Source of the DNA: Kwoniella bestiolae CBS 10118
Lineage: Eukaryota; Basidiomycota; Tremellomycetes; Tremellales; Cryptococcaceae
DNA length: 64,000 nucleotides
Assembly (NCBI RefSeq): GCF_000512585.2
Contig: NC_089245.1
Location: 62,001 to 126,000 of the forward strand
Direction of reading: 5' to 3'
In this document: positions 37,802 through 48,749 of the stretch, in pieces
How the letters are laid out: the number at the start of each line of letters is the position of its first letter
Numbering within the stretch: position 1 is the first letter of the stretch
Position numbers and translations under genes: made by a program
Notes under the pieces: generated by a model
The model's input: the letters and a program-made list of their open reading frames with translations, nothing else
Told to the model about the DNA's origin: nothing
Database searches by the model: none

Positions 37802-39655
37802 CTAGAGACAATCTGAAAGACTATATACAGTACATAGAGCCATCCCAGTCTCCCCCGGTATGGTGATCGCGATGGGGAAATCGCCATAAGCAGGGCCAGC
37901 ACCTAGAGTTGGCATGACTGCCGCTCGACCACTCTTGATCTCATCACCGTTCAATCTACGAATCTTCCTCATCTCTTTCGGCTTGCCTTTCACAGTGTCC
38001 ATCTCGTCAAATTCCAATATGCCGGTGAATACAGCCTCAGTTTTCAATGATCGGAAATTTACCATGTATCCCTCGCCTATGAGCAGGAAGGAGTCATCGG
38101 CTCGTTGGATGATCATGCCATAGCCTGGCTCCGGATGACCCCCACCGAACGTAGCCGCTCTTTGTATCTTCAGACGCCAATCGCCCATGTTAACCTCTTT
38201 AGGTACCGAGGGATCTGGTTGACCAACGTCAAACCGATCGAAGTAGAAACCTGTCACAAGACTTCCTTTTTGCCAAGCTTCTAGGATGAACCCTTCGATC
38301 TTCGATAGCAGTCCGTAATGTTTGGTCCAAGGGGACGTAAGAGGATCAAGGGTATCTATCCCGAACGGACCCATAGCCAACGCGTCGTAATCGCCAATAG
38401 CCTGCCAGATTCTCAGAGCGCCGTACTCGTCTCTTCGATGTTCGGGAACGAAAAGAGGTTGATCATTATGTTTGTATGCCTTGAATATCTCCGCATAGTC
38501 GACCAGGTAGATATCGGGACTGACAAATCGTAGGCTTGGAGCAAACAGATGGTATATATCGATGACGGAATCGGCTGGTCCACCCGATGGATATTCGCCG
38601 GGATGCGCACCGCCTCCTGCGGTAGAAGAGGGAGCAGAATTTGAAGTCCGTAACCAACCGTTCGTGAACATCGGTAAATTATAGATTCTCTGCCCGGCCG
38701 AAGCGACGTGATTGATGTATTTGGCGTAGTGATATGCCATAAATAGCTCGTCGGTATACATGCTGACACCGAAGACATCCGACCAGCTTTTCCCTTTGCT
38801 CTGCAATAACAACCTAGCATCTCCGAGACACGGTATATTCTCTTTCATCAACTCCTTTAGGTTTCCCGAAGCAGCAGCGAGAGAAAGTTTTGCGATTACC
38901 TCTTCGGGAACGGGCGAATCGAACACAGTATTGGCAATTGGCGACCTGTCCCTCGAATCTCCCAGAAGACCGACCTCGTTCTCGACCTGTACCATGATCA
39001 CAGTTCCCTGGTCGCCGTCGACACATTTGAGATGAGCCATGAGAGCTTCAAAAGCTTTGGTGTCGGCATCCAGAGTGGATTTTGAGAATGGACTAAGGAC
39101 TTCAACCATTCGAGAAGGCGAACCAGGGGTGGGCTGTACCCGTGATCGAGGAAAGCGCTTGGGGTCACGCTTCACCCAAGCTGGCGCATAATTCGACATG
39201 CCTAACCGCGTTCATCAACTCATTGCAGCCAGGTGAAGTCGGTAAAGGGATGACCAGATCTCACCGTTCTTCCAAGCGCCGAACCATAGTATCACCAACT
39301 TGATCTCATGCTTCCGAGCTCCCTCTACAAGTCTATCCAACTCCTCCCAAAAGAATTGGCCTTCTTCGGGCTCGATGTCTTCCCAAGTCGCGGGACCGAA
39401 CGCAAGATTGATATGCTGAGCGGTGAGGATAGGCCAGATCTTGTCCATGTACTGCGAGGAAGAGAAGGAAGAGTTCTGCAGCTCAGCTGCGCGCAGAAAG
39501 AATGGTGTGCCATCAGCAAGAACGAATTGATGTCTACCCCTTGGAAGGTCCACGATGCGTGGCACCTTGTCGAGTCTCATTGCTTGAGACTTGGAGCTTG
39601 TCGTTGGGATATGAGTTTGGCGAGGTCCAAAGAGAGGCTGTTGACATAGAGACAA
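37802..39655 (-). CDS. Beta-galactosidase-like glycoside hydrolase (GH35/GH42-like, DUF5597 type)
   Basis: Probable exo-glycosidase, beta-galactosidase-like; true substrate unknown. Two exons. Start at 39655 (MSLCQQPLFGPRQTH); MRLDKVPRIVDLPRG at 39580 is an equal alternative. Visible in order: FVLADGTPFFLRAAELQNSS (clan-A TIM-barrel start), WEDIEPEEGQFFWEELDRLV, KLVILWFGAWKNGMSNYAP and WVKRDPKRFPR. The acid/base motif VIMVQVENEVGLLGDSRDRS follows. Later come FVPEHRRDEYG (nucleophile region expected near here) and DALAMGPFGID. The end domain with ILEFDEMDTV is like DUF5597. No signal peptide is evident, so it may be intracellular and act on sugars brought in by the porter next door. About 590 residues. 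Divergent from the porter. Confidence 0.8.
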
Positions 39656-39895
39656 GATGCAAGGCTGTCCGTAAGGTAGCTAGCTCTTGTGGGGGATAGA
39701 TTGATCATTACACAAGAGCAAGTGCCATGAGCCGGACCGGGGCAGCTCGAAGAGATCATATCGCCGGCTGAGCATCTATTCCGTGATCTTGCCGATGTGA
39801 CGTTTACCGTGTCGATGGTTCTAATCAGACTCAAAGCCCGGGGATGTGATTCATGGCTAGGCGCATTGTTGCGTTGGCAGGAACTACAAAACCCG

Positions 39896-39909
39896 AACAG
39901 CCGGAATAG
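39896..39909 (+). promoter_or_regulatory. Shared element, copy 1 (AACAGCCGGAATAG)
   Basis: First copy in the glycosidase/porter promoter; followed by TGTAATGCC at 39912-39920. It contains a CCG (CGG on the other strand) triplet of the kind read by Zn2Cys6 proteins. Confidence 0.6.
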
Positions 39910-39921
39910 AGTGTAATGCCG

Positions 39922-39935
39922 TACAGCCGAAATAG
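39922..39935 (+). promoter_or_regulatory. Shared element, copy 2 (TACAGCCGAAATAG)
   Basis: Second copy, 26 bp after the first; followed by TGTAATGCC at 39941-39949, so element and spacer are repeated as a unit. Confidence 0.6.
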
Positions 39936-39988
39936 AAACCTGTAATGCCATCAAGCAGCACCATTTCGTTTCACTTCCCTACCCATCA

Positions 39989-40006
39989 TATATATATATA
40001 TATATA
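39989..40006. repeat. (AT)n dinucleotide repeat
   Basis: About nine AT units, 100 bp upstream of the porter start. Could act as a poor nucleosome site; otherwise a simple repeat. Confidence 0.85.
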
Positions 40007-40105
40007 GAGACATCCAAATGTCTAAAGGAAGATCCAGAATGTGAAAGTCAACATTGACACGCCTACATTGATAGCAACCAACATCGACTATATAACACTT
40101 CGAAG

Positions 40106-41982
40106 ATGCCGATCTCGCCCAAGCTTTACACATTTGGTTGTGGATGCTTCGCCGCGTGAGTGTTGTGCCCAGACACAACAGGAAACGCCCTTCCGGTTGA
40201 CTGAAAAATCCTATTTTGCATATAGTCTCGGTGCCTCCATTTTCGGTTATGACCTTGCAGTCATCTCCTCCGTCTTCACCGCTCCCGACTTCATTTCTTT
40301 GACGGACATTGCCAGCAATCCTACCTACCAAGGTTTCATCGTCTCGGCAATGTTACTTGGAGCCTTCGTCGGAAGTATTCCCGCTGGTCTTATTGCCGAT
40401 ATTTTCAGCCGAAGAACATCCCTCACAATGGCCGGTGTGGTCTTCCTGCTTGGAGGCGCTTTACAAACCGGGGCCAACGGTCGGGGTATGATGCTTGCTG
40501 GTCGATTCTTTGCGGGTGTCGCCATTGGAGGCTTAGGAACTCTTGTACCTTTGTATCAATCCGAAATCGCGCATCCCAGTCAGCGGGGCCGAATCATGGC
40601 GACGTTCCAGTTCTTCCTCGGTCTGGGAGCCTTTATCGCCACTTGGATAGCCTATGCCTGCGCCAAATACCGATATAACACTGCTTTACAGTGGCGCCTA
40701 CCTATTGGGTTTCAGATGCTGCCTGCTGTTCCCCTGGTGTTCCTCACCTTCCTTCTACCCGAATCTCCAAGATGGCTCATGTTGAAGCATCGAGACGCCG
40801 ACGCCATTAGGGTACTAGCGAAGCTACACGCCAGAGGTGACGAATCCGATAGTTTTGTTCAAGCAGAATACGCCGAAATGAAACGACAAGTCGAGGAGGA
40901 AGCAGCAGTGGATACAACTTGGAAAGCTCTCTACGGTAGCGCCCTGAACCTCCGTAAGGTCTTATTGGGTATAATTCTTCAATTCTCTGTCCAGATGACT
41001 GGGGTTGGGGTCATTCAGTACTACTCGGTGTGAGTGGAAGCCCTTCACCATGGCATCTCAGTGTTACAATCGTCTGAGGACTGATCGACTGTCTGGCAGC
41101 TCCATCTACACGTCCGTAGGCTACAAAGGGTCTCAAACTCTGCTCATACAAGCCATGAACAACCTTTTTGGTCTCTGTGCCGAAGTCGCGTGTATCTTGT
41201 TCCTCGACAAAACCGGTCGACGTGGACCTTTGATCTGGTGTAACTTTGTAGGGGGTGTCTGTTTTGCCGCTGCAACGTAAGTATCATGGCTGCTCATTCG
41301 TTCCTTTTCACGACATGCGTCTAACAAGTAGTTACAAATCAGGCCTCTAGTCCGAAAATTCACCCTCGGAACCGGCACCAAGGGGGACGGCTTAGCGTTT
41401 TTGGCAGTCACATTCTTGTACAACATCGTCTTCTCGTACGGTATTGGACCGTTGTCATGGGTTTAGTGAGTGCTTTGTGTCTTTCTTCAGATGTGCAAAA
41501 GCTGACCATTCGATCATCGCAGTCCTACCGAGATCATGAACACTGGTATCAGGGCCAAAGGCTCAGCTATCACCGCCATGGCAAGTTGGATTGCGAACTT
41601 CATGATGGGCGAAATTGCTCCTACCGCATTCGCTCAAGTCTCTTGGAGATTCTACATTGTCTTCTGCGTATGCTGCTTCACCAACGCCATCACCATCTAC
41701 CTCCTATTCCCGGAGACCAAGAATCGAACTCTTGAAGAAATGGACGAATACTTCCGCCGTGGCAATTGGGTAGTCATTCGGGACAAGGACATGCTCCATT
41801 CGGCTGTTGATCCTGAAACGCGATTAGCTTCAGGTGAGTTGGACGATCTCGCAAACGGACATTGTAGCGTCTGCAGAGCCGCTGAATACCATTTCGATTG
41901 TACAGATGATAATGCCCCTGTAACCATTCCCGTCGCCGATGACGAGAAGCACGTATCCGGGGTTCATCACGAGCTGGCCTAA
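40106..41982 (+). CDS. Sugar porter (MFS sugar transporter family)
   Basis: Proton symporter or facilitator for a mono- or oligosaccharide at the plasma membrane. I place the start at 40106. Exon 1 reads MPISPKLYTFGCGCFAA, and a 70-nt GTGAGT...TATAG intron (40156-40225) joins it to LGASIFGYDLAVISSVFTAP, the correct TM1 wording. A longer uninterrupted frame from 40041 gives an unlikely N-terminus. Sugar-porter signatures are all present: GRFFAGVAIGGLGTLVPLYQ, SEIAHPSQRGRIMATFQ, LLPESPRWLM, FLDKTGRRGPL, VYPTEIMNTGIRAKGSA, FPETKNRTLEEMDEYFRRGN. The tail is acidic with a Cys/His patch (GHCSVCRAAEYHFDC). Four introns; about 560 residues. Next to a glycosidase and a regulator, so uptake of that enzyme's substrate is the likely role. 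Confidence 0.9.
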
Positions 41983-42721
41983 TCATCCTGTCAACAAATA
42001 GCAAAGAGAAGAGAGAAGCTTTTTTTAGGGCTGAGCTTGTGAGAACAGAATCGGTTCCGCTATGGGATAATTGAATGTATCATGTAAAAATGAATGTATT
42101 CATGAAACGAGAGGCCTCTGCTGTATCCGCATGTGAAACATAACTTAGAACATGATCAGGTTTCTTTTACTTGCGCACCGGTGAGACAACCTGATGACCT
42201 GATCCGTCACAGAAATCCCCGATGATGAGAGATGATTATGCCATATACTGTCGGAAGGTTGCACTGAGCCACGTGAAGCAGCAAGAAAAGAAGTGAATGC
42301 CCAACGAGCATCTATTGACTGGGTTACTCGTTCCACAGTCTGAGCTGAGGCGGTCAACCGCACATTAAATGCTCAACAATGACATCTGAGCACCGTCAGA
42401 TTTCCCACTTGAGCCGATCGCGTATCACACAATGTTGGGAACGGCGCTTGACGATATTACCGTGACTGAGATTTCGAGGACGGGTCTGATCACGACTGCA
42501 ATTGCATCGATGACCTCAGTTCCGAAAGTGAAAGGTGTACTGCATTGACTCGTTGATCGCATAGCATTGCTGTACATGATATTTGACATTGCTCGGCTTG
42601 GTGCAAATGTGAATGTTCATATGCAGTGAACGCTGAACGAGGCGTCTCTGTATGTACAAAGACTATGGGACTATGAGATACTGTCACAAAACGTTCCAGG
42701 GTGGAGAACGAACCCCTTGAT
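41983..42721. other. Convergent intergenic region
   Basis: 3' ends of porter and regulator face each other. Small ORFs here have no motifs. No gene seen. Confidence 0.45.
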
Positions 42722-45512
42722 CTATCTCGAAATATCAGGAAATATTTGGTCTAGGAATGAATTTGCCAGTATAGCAGACCTTAGGGTACGCACTCGGTCA
42801 GCTTGATACAGACCATAACCTAATGGACAGCAGCCACTCTCACCAATACGCCTCTTCGGAATGTGTATCACCTTGTTGCAAGTCGGGGCCGTCCTGATCA
42901 ATGAAGTATTCCTACACAATGGGATATTAGCATATTTCACAAGACCAGCAAGATGCATACGAACCATCCCCAAATTCAGCATTTCTGCGGTCTGATCGAG
43001 ATGTTCCTCGGTTAGAAGATCATCACCAGTCGGTGCGATCAGAGCAGGGGATACGGCTCGACTGGGAGCCCGAGATTCCGAACTGAGCTTCCGGACTAGA
43101 CGATTGAAGAAACGGGCAATGTAGGCAAAGGGTGACGAATCATCCTGATTTGAGAAAGGCTTGACGCAGCGGTGGATTCGCTGAATCATATCGACCACTT
43201 CCTTTCTTTGGACCGATTGCAGACGCCAGAACACCTAAAGACAGAGTCAGCGCTTCGAGTGATCTAGGAGAACCTGCAAATTTCCTGACTTTATAGATGA
43301 CGATCCCAAGTGTCGAAAGGTGGACTGCAGTAGTATCTTGAAGATACAGCATGGACCCGTTCCCAGCCACGATGGAGGTCTGATCCACAAAAGCCCGAGT
43401 ATCGGCTATCAACTCCTGTAACAACAAAGGCTGATTCTGGGGGTCCGCGCATTCGAGAAGCTCGAATCGGATGCTGACCATCATTCGCTTATCATACCAA
43501 AGCAGGAAATGATACTCGATCTCGCTCAAGCCTATATGTATAATTTGTCAGTCCACATTACTCTTTGGCAAGATTCCACCCGACATACGCAAGTCCGAAG
43601 CGAACCACCGTTGGGTGTGCCGATCATATTGCGAGCGCAAATCCGCCAGAATACTTCGTCTCCAGTCAAGAGGGATTGTATCACGCTCTCTTTTGTACTT
43701 CATCCACGTATGATGCGGTTGCGCAATTCTGAACGGTCGAATTGATTTTAGTCAGCTCACACCGACAACAGCGTTGACTGCACGACGCACTCCATGGAGC
43801 AAGCCAAATGCCAATCAGCAGGACACGACTGGGAATTTAAATGCTGGATCCACTGATCAAGCTAAGAGACTGATCAGCTTGGAATTCTTTGCGTTTGACC
43901 CACATTGCCATGTTCTTCGATCTTGATGGTGGTAGGTAAATCGAACATGTCCGAATATCTGTGACGTATGTTAGGTCGTCAACGAGAACATATGCACCTT
44001 GATGTAATCTGAGACCCTCACACTCGGTCCAGACCTGAAACATCACAACATCAAAAAGCGCTCGTCGGAGGGACCTGAAAGAAAGGGACGTACAGGAGAG
44101 GCCTGCATCGAGAGTCAGTACATGTCCCATCGTTGCAATCACGAGCGTAAAGAGTACCCACAGAACCAGGTCCGTTTCCTGTCTAAACCTTCATCTACAT
44201 CCATTTCACCCCTAATAGGTGATGTGTGCAGCCCAAGCTGATAACTCAGCCTCATGGCTATCCCGATATCAACCCAAGCGGTCCTATCCGTGGGATGTTT
44301 CCAGAAGACCAAAATGATCAAAGCTTTGACCATCTGTGTTGTGTACTCTCCAGCAAAGATGGCTCGATGTAGCAGCATACGTGCGTGCGATGATAACGCA
44401 GCCGCTAGGTTGCGATTGAAGAATTTGGAGGACACTGCAAGTACGGCGGTGAAAAGTAACGGATATTCCCGGATCTTTTGGAAGGTATGTACTGTAAGAT
44501 GGCTGTTAGATTAAGCCCCTCAGGAAGAACTATAGATTCATGACGATTGCCTACCCTTGGGATCAAAGATAGCTATCATGGCATTCATGTGCGTTATAAA
44601 TCTGTTTAAGCGATATGAGTCAGCGACAGTCCGAAGATGTGAAGAACATTTTGAGAAACTGACGATAAGAAGAGGTTCCCGGCCTCTATCAGACTCAGGA
44701 AATGCAACGACACTACGATGGATATTTCAGCTTATGGTTGAACCAACACTACACGCTTGAGGTCTCACCTGGGTCTTCAGCGTTGATGATGCTGGCTGAC
44801 ACACTGCTAATGGCCGCAGAGAGACTGGTACTGTTGAAGCCTGTGTCAGTCCACGCCGAACCTGAACCTAGGTCCTGACCTTCCCATGAGTCAAAATGGC
44901 CAGGATCCAAGTGCTGAGATACGCTGAATTGTCGTTGAGATGTGTTTTGGAGGCTACTGGATCCAATTGAACTGCTGGTTCCACCAGTTTCGTGTCCGGA
45001 TGTAAAGAGCTGTGATTGCTCAGCGTCCAGAGCATTGGCGAGTATGCCGCTCCGATTGATTTGATCGATCGGCGGAAGGTGAGATGCGGTTTGGGAACCA
45101 GCGGGGAGGTGCCGTGCGGCCATTGACGGTGATGGGGATACGATTCTCGCTTGCATTGCTTTCGCAACAGCGTCCGAACCAGTGCCCCGCCTCTTGCGGA
45201 CAGGGTATTGACAGGGCATGTCGAATCTCTCTGCACAGTCGATGAGCTTCTTTACAGCTTTCTTGAAAAGAGCGCACCACATCGTTCACACCGAGCTTCC
45301 GACGGTGTGCCTTCCACAGTAACACATTTCGCCTAGATAGGGACATCTGCACTCAGCATCACAATGAAGTATGCACTGTATTGTTCAGCCGTACCTTTGC
45401 TCCGCGACATCTCAAGCAGCTAATTATGCAATGCATGGTCAGCGACAAAGCGGTCTGGAGGTCCAGACGGAACTCACGCCAGGGACCGACGGGTTTGACT
45501 AGGCGCAATCAT
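42722..45512 (-). CDS. Zn2Cys6 transcription factor with fungal middle homology region
   Basis: Nuclear regulator. Its zinc cluster is only visible after splicing. The start MIAPSQTRRSLA (45512) joins over a GTGAGT...ATTAG intron to ACLRCRGAK, then AKCVTVEGTPSEARCERC, then ERFDMPCQYPVRKRRG. This gives C-x2-C-x6-C-x11-C-x2-C-x6-C followed by a basic patch. A Ser/Gln-rich linker follows. Then the middle homology region, with LSSHARMLLHRAIFAGEYTT and TDRTAWVDIGIAMRLSYQLGLH, which is very typical of the family. C-terminal helices end in LANSFLDQIFPDISR. Approximate exon borders in the last third are less sure. It lies beside the glycosidase and porter and carries, in its own upstream region, two copies of an element found twice in their promoter. 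Confidence 0.85.
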
Positions 45513-45751
45513 TGGCTCAAAGCAATGTATTCTGGGAGATCAAGGTGTTGTAGTGCCAGAGCGGCTTCCGGCGAAACAAGTCGTGGAGAGATGAAGTTGA
45601 AGGTCCTTCGATATACTTGACTCCTTGGGTAGGGAGACTTTGACAGTCACAGTCTGTCAAAAACAATGCTGCAGGAGCTTCGGGTATCCAGTTCCCCTCA
45701 ACAGGGTGTGGACATAACGAGAAGTTTACAGTAACGGCGATTGCGATATTG

Positions 45752-45765
45752 TACAGCCGAAGTAC
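45752..45765 (+). promoter_or_regulatory. Shared element, copy 3 (TACAGCCGAAGTAC)
   Basis: Upstream of the regulator at 42722-45512. Matches copy 2 at TACAGCCGAA and then differs at two of the last four bases. Confidence 0.55.
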
Positions 45766-45770
45766 CGGTG

Positions 45771-45784
45771 AACAGCCGGTATAG
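45771..45784 (+). promoter_or_regulatory. Shared element, copy 4 (AACAGCCGGTATAG)
   Basis: Differs from copy 1 by one base (T for A). It is 19 bp after copy 3, with an intervening CCGGTG. Confidence 0.6.
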
Positions 45785-46296
45785 TTGGGATGGCACGTGG
45801 TATGTGAGGGAGGGCGTTACGTTGTATGACAGCTTATCATCGCTCAACTCTCTCCCTCATTTCCACCATCCCCCTGATTCCTCATCCTCATCAATTCGCT
45901 TGCTTTCCATCATAGGTTGTAGCCTTGAATGACCCGGTATGTCCAGCGAGCTGTAGGCGCGAGGTGCTGTACCCCCTTGTCCTAGAATGGAGCGACCTGC
46001 GCTAGTTGCACTTGTAGATTCAAGAGGTTTCAGGATCCGGAGGTTAGCTTACCTTGGTACAATTGGTGTGAGTGATTTGCTTGGGCTCTGTTCTCCCCTG
46101 GCACACCTGCGTTCCGGTACCAACTCCGACTCTGTACGGTCCGTCGTCCGCTTCCCGTCACCTTCGCTCTTTGGGAGACAGGCCAGAAATGTAGACAATT
46201 CACCCAAGTTCACCTTATCCCCCTGCGATGAAGTCGAGGATGGACACGCCCGAGATGATAAGGAAGAATGATAATGCTCAAAAGGTCCCTCCGCCC

Positions 46297-47325
46297 TCAT
46301 ACGGAGTGCATAGCATCATCTTCACTTTCGACAACCCTATACACATTACTCAACTCCTCCGCTTCGGCCACAAGCCCCTCCAACCTCTCTTCCTCCACCT
46401 CCCCCTTCTCCTCCCGCTCTCGCCGGAACTCAACCATGTTCATCTCCTCTCTCTCTCAGACCAATCTGGAGGTTGATGGTATCGCTTGGTGTCCCTACCT
46501 CATTCGTCGTCGGGATAGAGGATACGCGTCACCTAACTCTCACCGTCAGCGATGGCAGCTGGTGTGTAGGATGTACCCACTTGGCATATGGAGATGGTGG
46601 GGGAAGCTTTCGGATTGATGGCCGTGGTGGCGAGTCGCAAATTCATCTTGAACCTGCCAACTCTGATCCCACTCCACAGAGTAACCTTGTCGCTCAGGAC
46701 AGGAAGGATTCTTGATTTCCTATTTGCATCCTCGACCTGGTCGGGGAGAGAATGAAAAACTTGTGCGAGCTCGCCAATAGCGTCTCGGTACTGAGAGCAT
46801 AACAGGGTCAGCACTAGCCATGGACCTTGTGCGAATCATACTTTGACAGACGTTCACCCTCACCCAGCACGACGGAAAGTAACTCACCATCTCCCAAGGC
46901 AACAGCACGGTATCATCCTCGTACTTATCGTCTCCCAGCCCCCACAAGATTTCAAACAACCTTCCTTCTTCCTGAGACCTCGCAGGTTCCACCTTCACAC
47001 GCGGAGGGGTACTCCATCATCCCCACACACCTTGCCGAGATATCGATCCTATCGATCGTCCCACCTCTCAGAAGTGTTTCCTGTGGGCGGATGGGACGTA
47101 GATGATATCGGCAGCTCTTCTCTTGATGGTGGTGTACCCGATGGGTGTCTCCTTGAAGAGATTCCTCACCAGGTCTCCCAGATCAAACAGATCGTGTACC
47201 ATCCAAACCTCGGTGGCATTGGCTGCGAAAGCATTCAAGAGGTTCTTGACCTGGGGAAGAAGGGGGGGGGGGACGACGACCGATTTGGTGTCTGGGTAGG
47301 GAGCAGTAGACGAGGTGAGGGTCAT
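46297..47325 (-). CDS. Unrecognised protein, 233 residues, five exons
   Basis: I do not recognise this family. Exons 47170-47325, 47031-47080, 46888-46978, 46544-46790 and 46297-46454 join with GT-AG introns and keep one frame to a TGA. In order: a Pro-rich start (MTLTSSTAPYPDTKSVVV), a helical part (VKNLLNAFAANATEVWMVHD), LRGGTIDRIDIS, EEGRLFEILWGLGDDKYEDD, LLPWEMYRDAIGELAQVF, a Ser/Thr-rich stretch, and a highly charged C-terminus (REEKGEVEEERLEGLVAEAE), likely coiled coil. No signal peptide or membrane helix. Exon 1 has an 11-G tract (47262-47272) coding Pro. The frame stays open upstream to 47634, and the small ORF at 47653-47880 could be a further 5' part. The model rests on splice logic only. 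Confidence 0.6.
47262..47272. repeat. G11 homopolymer in coding exon
   Basis: Eleven G on the plus strand, coding VPPPL on the minus strand. A site where assemblies or replication easily gain or lose a base, which would shift the frame of the 233-residue gene. Confidence 0.85.
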
Positions 47326-47652
47326 AGTGGTGGTTGAGTCGGGGTGAGGTGGTGGGGCGGTATATTGAGGGTGAAACAGAGGGATGTTGGATACTATCTG
47401 CACATATTGAACATCTTGCTCAGTTGATCTGGTTGCGTACGACGTGAACGAGAGACTGACCTCGACACAACACCGGACTGTCTCCATCGGCGTGACACCA
47501 GTATAGTCTCGGACCTTCACCGAGGAGTACCACCACACCCTTCGCACACAACGAAGCCCTTTCCACCAACATACAGTACCTCTCATATCAATGGAAACTA
47601 AGCGTCGTTCGTCATTGTCAAACTTGGCAGGCAACCTTTCCCTCCCAAGGTC

Positions 47653-47880
47653 TCAATCCTGAAAAACCTTGTCCTGCTCCTCAGAAGAGAGTATATCCTT
47701 TCCATCATCCAACAACCATTTTGGATGAAAGGCTTTGACCCATATCTTGGTCAACTTCTGCATTGTTGGATCGTTGACCTGGGTGTATTTTTGTTGCTGA
47801 GATAGTCCCAATTAAGGTTGTTCGTAACCGTTTTCTCGTCAAACGTCCACAATCCCGCGGACTTCCCCTGTGACGTGCAT
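47653..47880 (-). CDS. Possible small gene (59 residues) or 5' exons of the gene downstream
   Basis: Joining MHVTGEVRGIVD (from 47880) to QQKYTQVNDPTMQKLTKIWV over a 48-nt intron (GTTTGA...CTCAG) gives a 59-residue protein ending SEEQDKVFQD and TGA at 47653-47655. The second exon has coding-like wording (VKAFHPKWLLDDGKDI). Its frame is the same as that of the open stretch after the stop. A 45-nt intron covering the stop could therefore fuse it to the next gene, as EEQDK to FDNDERRLVSIDMRG. The donor sites are weak in both versions, so either or neither may be real. Confidence 0.35.
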
Positions 47881-48749
47881 GTTGGGAGGTAGGAAGTCTC
47901 CTGATCTGAATCAATTGGGAGTGAGTGGAGTGGACTTTGGGTCGGATGTTTTGAATCAGCTGACGATGGATGACATGTTGTGGAGAGGGGAATGTTGTTG
48001 TGAAGAGGGGATTTGATGTCGTTGACTCGTCCTGGATGTTTTTTGACGATGTTGCAAGTGAGAAGTGACCGTGATGACACTGCTGAGATATAGCATGCAG
48101 TGGGTAGGGAGTGCTGACTCGAAATCTGAGTGTGAATATGGGTATGAGTGTAAGGTGATATCAGTATCAATTGAATAAAGAAAGAGAAAGAAACAAGGAG
48201 GAAGATGATATCAGTCGTCGTATTTATATATATGTTTTCTGGTCAATCTCAAGTCAGCTCACCATGGCATATAATCACGGTCTGAGCGCATCATCATCCT
48301 TGTTCTCCATTCCCATCAGCTAGTCATTCCTACCTCAACACCATGTTCACGACCCTCACAAATCACATGATCTAATCATCTCCATCAAGACTATGCGGAT
48401 CGGGACAATCGAATCAGAAAGTGGCACAGGAGATACGGCGCAGTTGATCAGCTATTGGATTAAATCACATATTACAGTGGTGGGTCCTTCGTTCAGACCT
48501 CATATTTCGACAAGAGTGACTCGATCATTCAGGGCTGACTCCTGGGGCGCGAGCATCGACGTGTAACTTGATCGGAAGCCATGCAGAGAAAAAGGGTAAA
48601 CGTACATTGCTCTTGAACTACAAAAGGCAAAGTGAATACAGAGAATCTACCTAAGGTACGTGGGATTGGGGATTATATGTAAACGTAAACAGCAAAAGAC
48701 AAGTAAATAACGAAAGCACAGCCTCAGACACACAAGCTACTTGCAATGA
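47881..48749. other. Intergenic region
   Basis: Downstream of the amino acid permease and upstream of the preceding minus-strand genes. TATATATATGTTTT-like AT-rich wording near 48225. No gene seen. Confidence 0.45.

Larger units (their letters stand above)
39656..40105. promoter_or_regulatory. Bidirectional promoter of glycosidase and sugar porter
   Basis: 450-bp gap between divergent genes. It contains a tandem of two units, each made of an ACAGCCGRAATAG element plus TGTAATGCC (39896-39949), an (AT)9 tract at 39989-40006, and CTATATAA at about 40089 just before the porter ATG. The same ACAGCCG element occurs twice upstream of the regulator at 42722-45512. Confidence 0.6.
45513..46296. other. 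Upstream region of the sugar-module regulator
   Basis: No gene seen. It holds the two shared elements at 45752-45765 and 45771-45784, about 240-270 bp before the regulator start. Confidence 0.5.

Noticed and set aside
46049..46300. 83-residue minus-strand ORF
   Set aside because: Lies beyond the stop of the 233-residue gene and shows no motif or splice continuation.
46268..46715. Plus-strand ORFs of 80-116 residues
   Set aside because: They oppose the spliced minus-strand gene, whose four junctions all keep one frame; the plus-strand frames show no such consistency.
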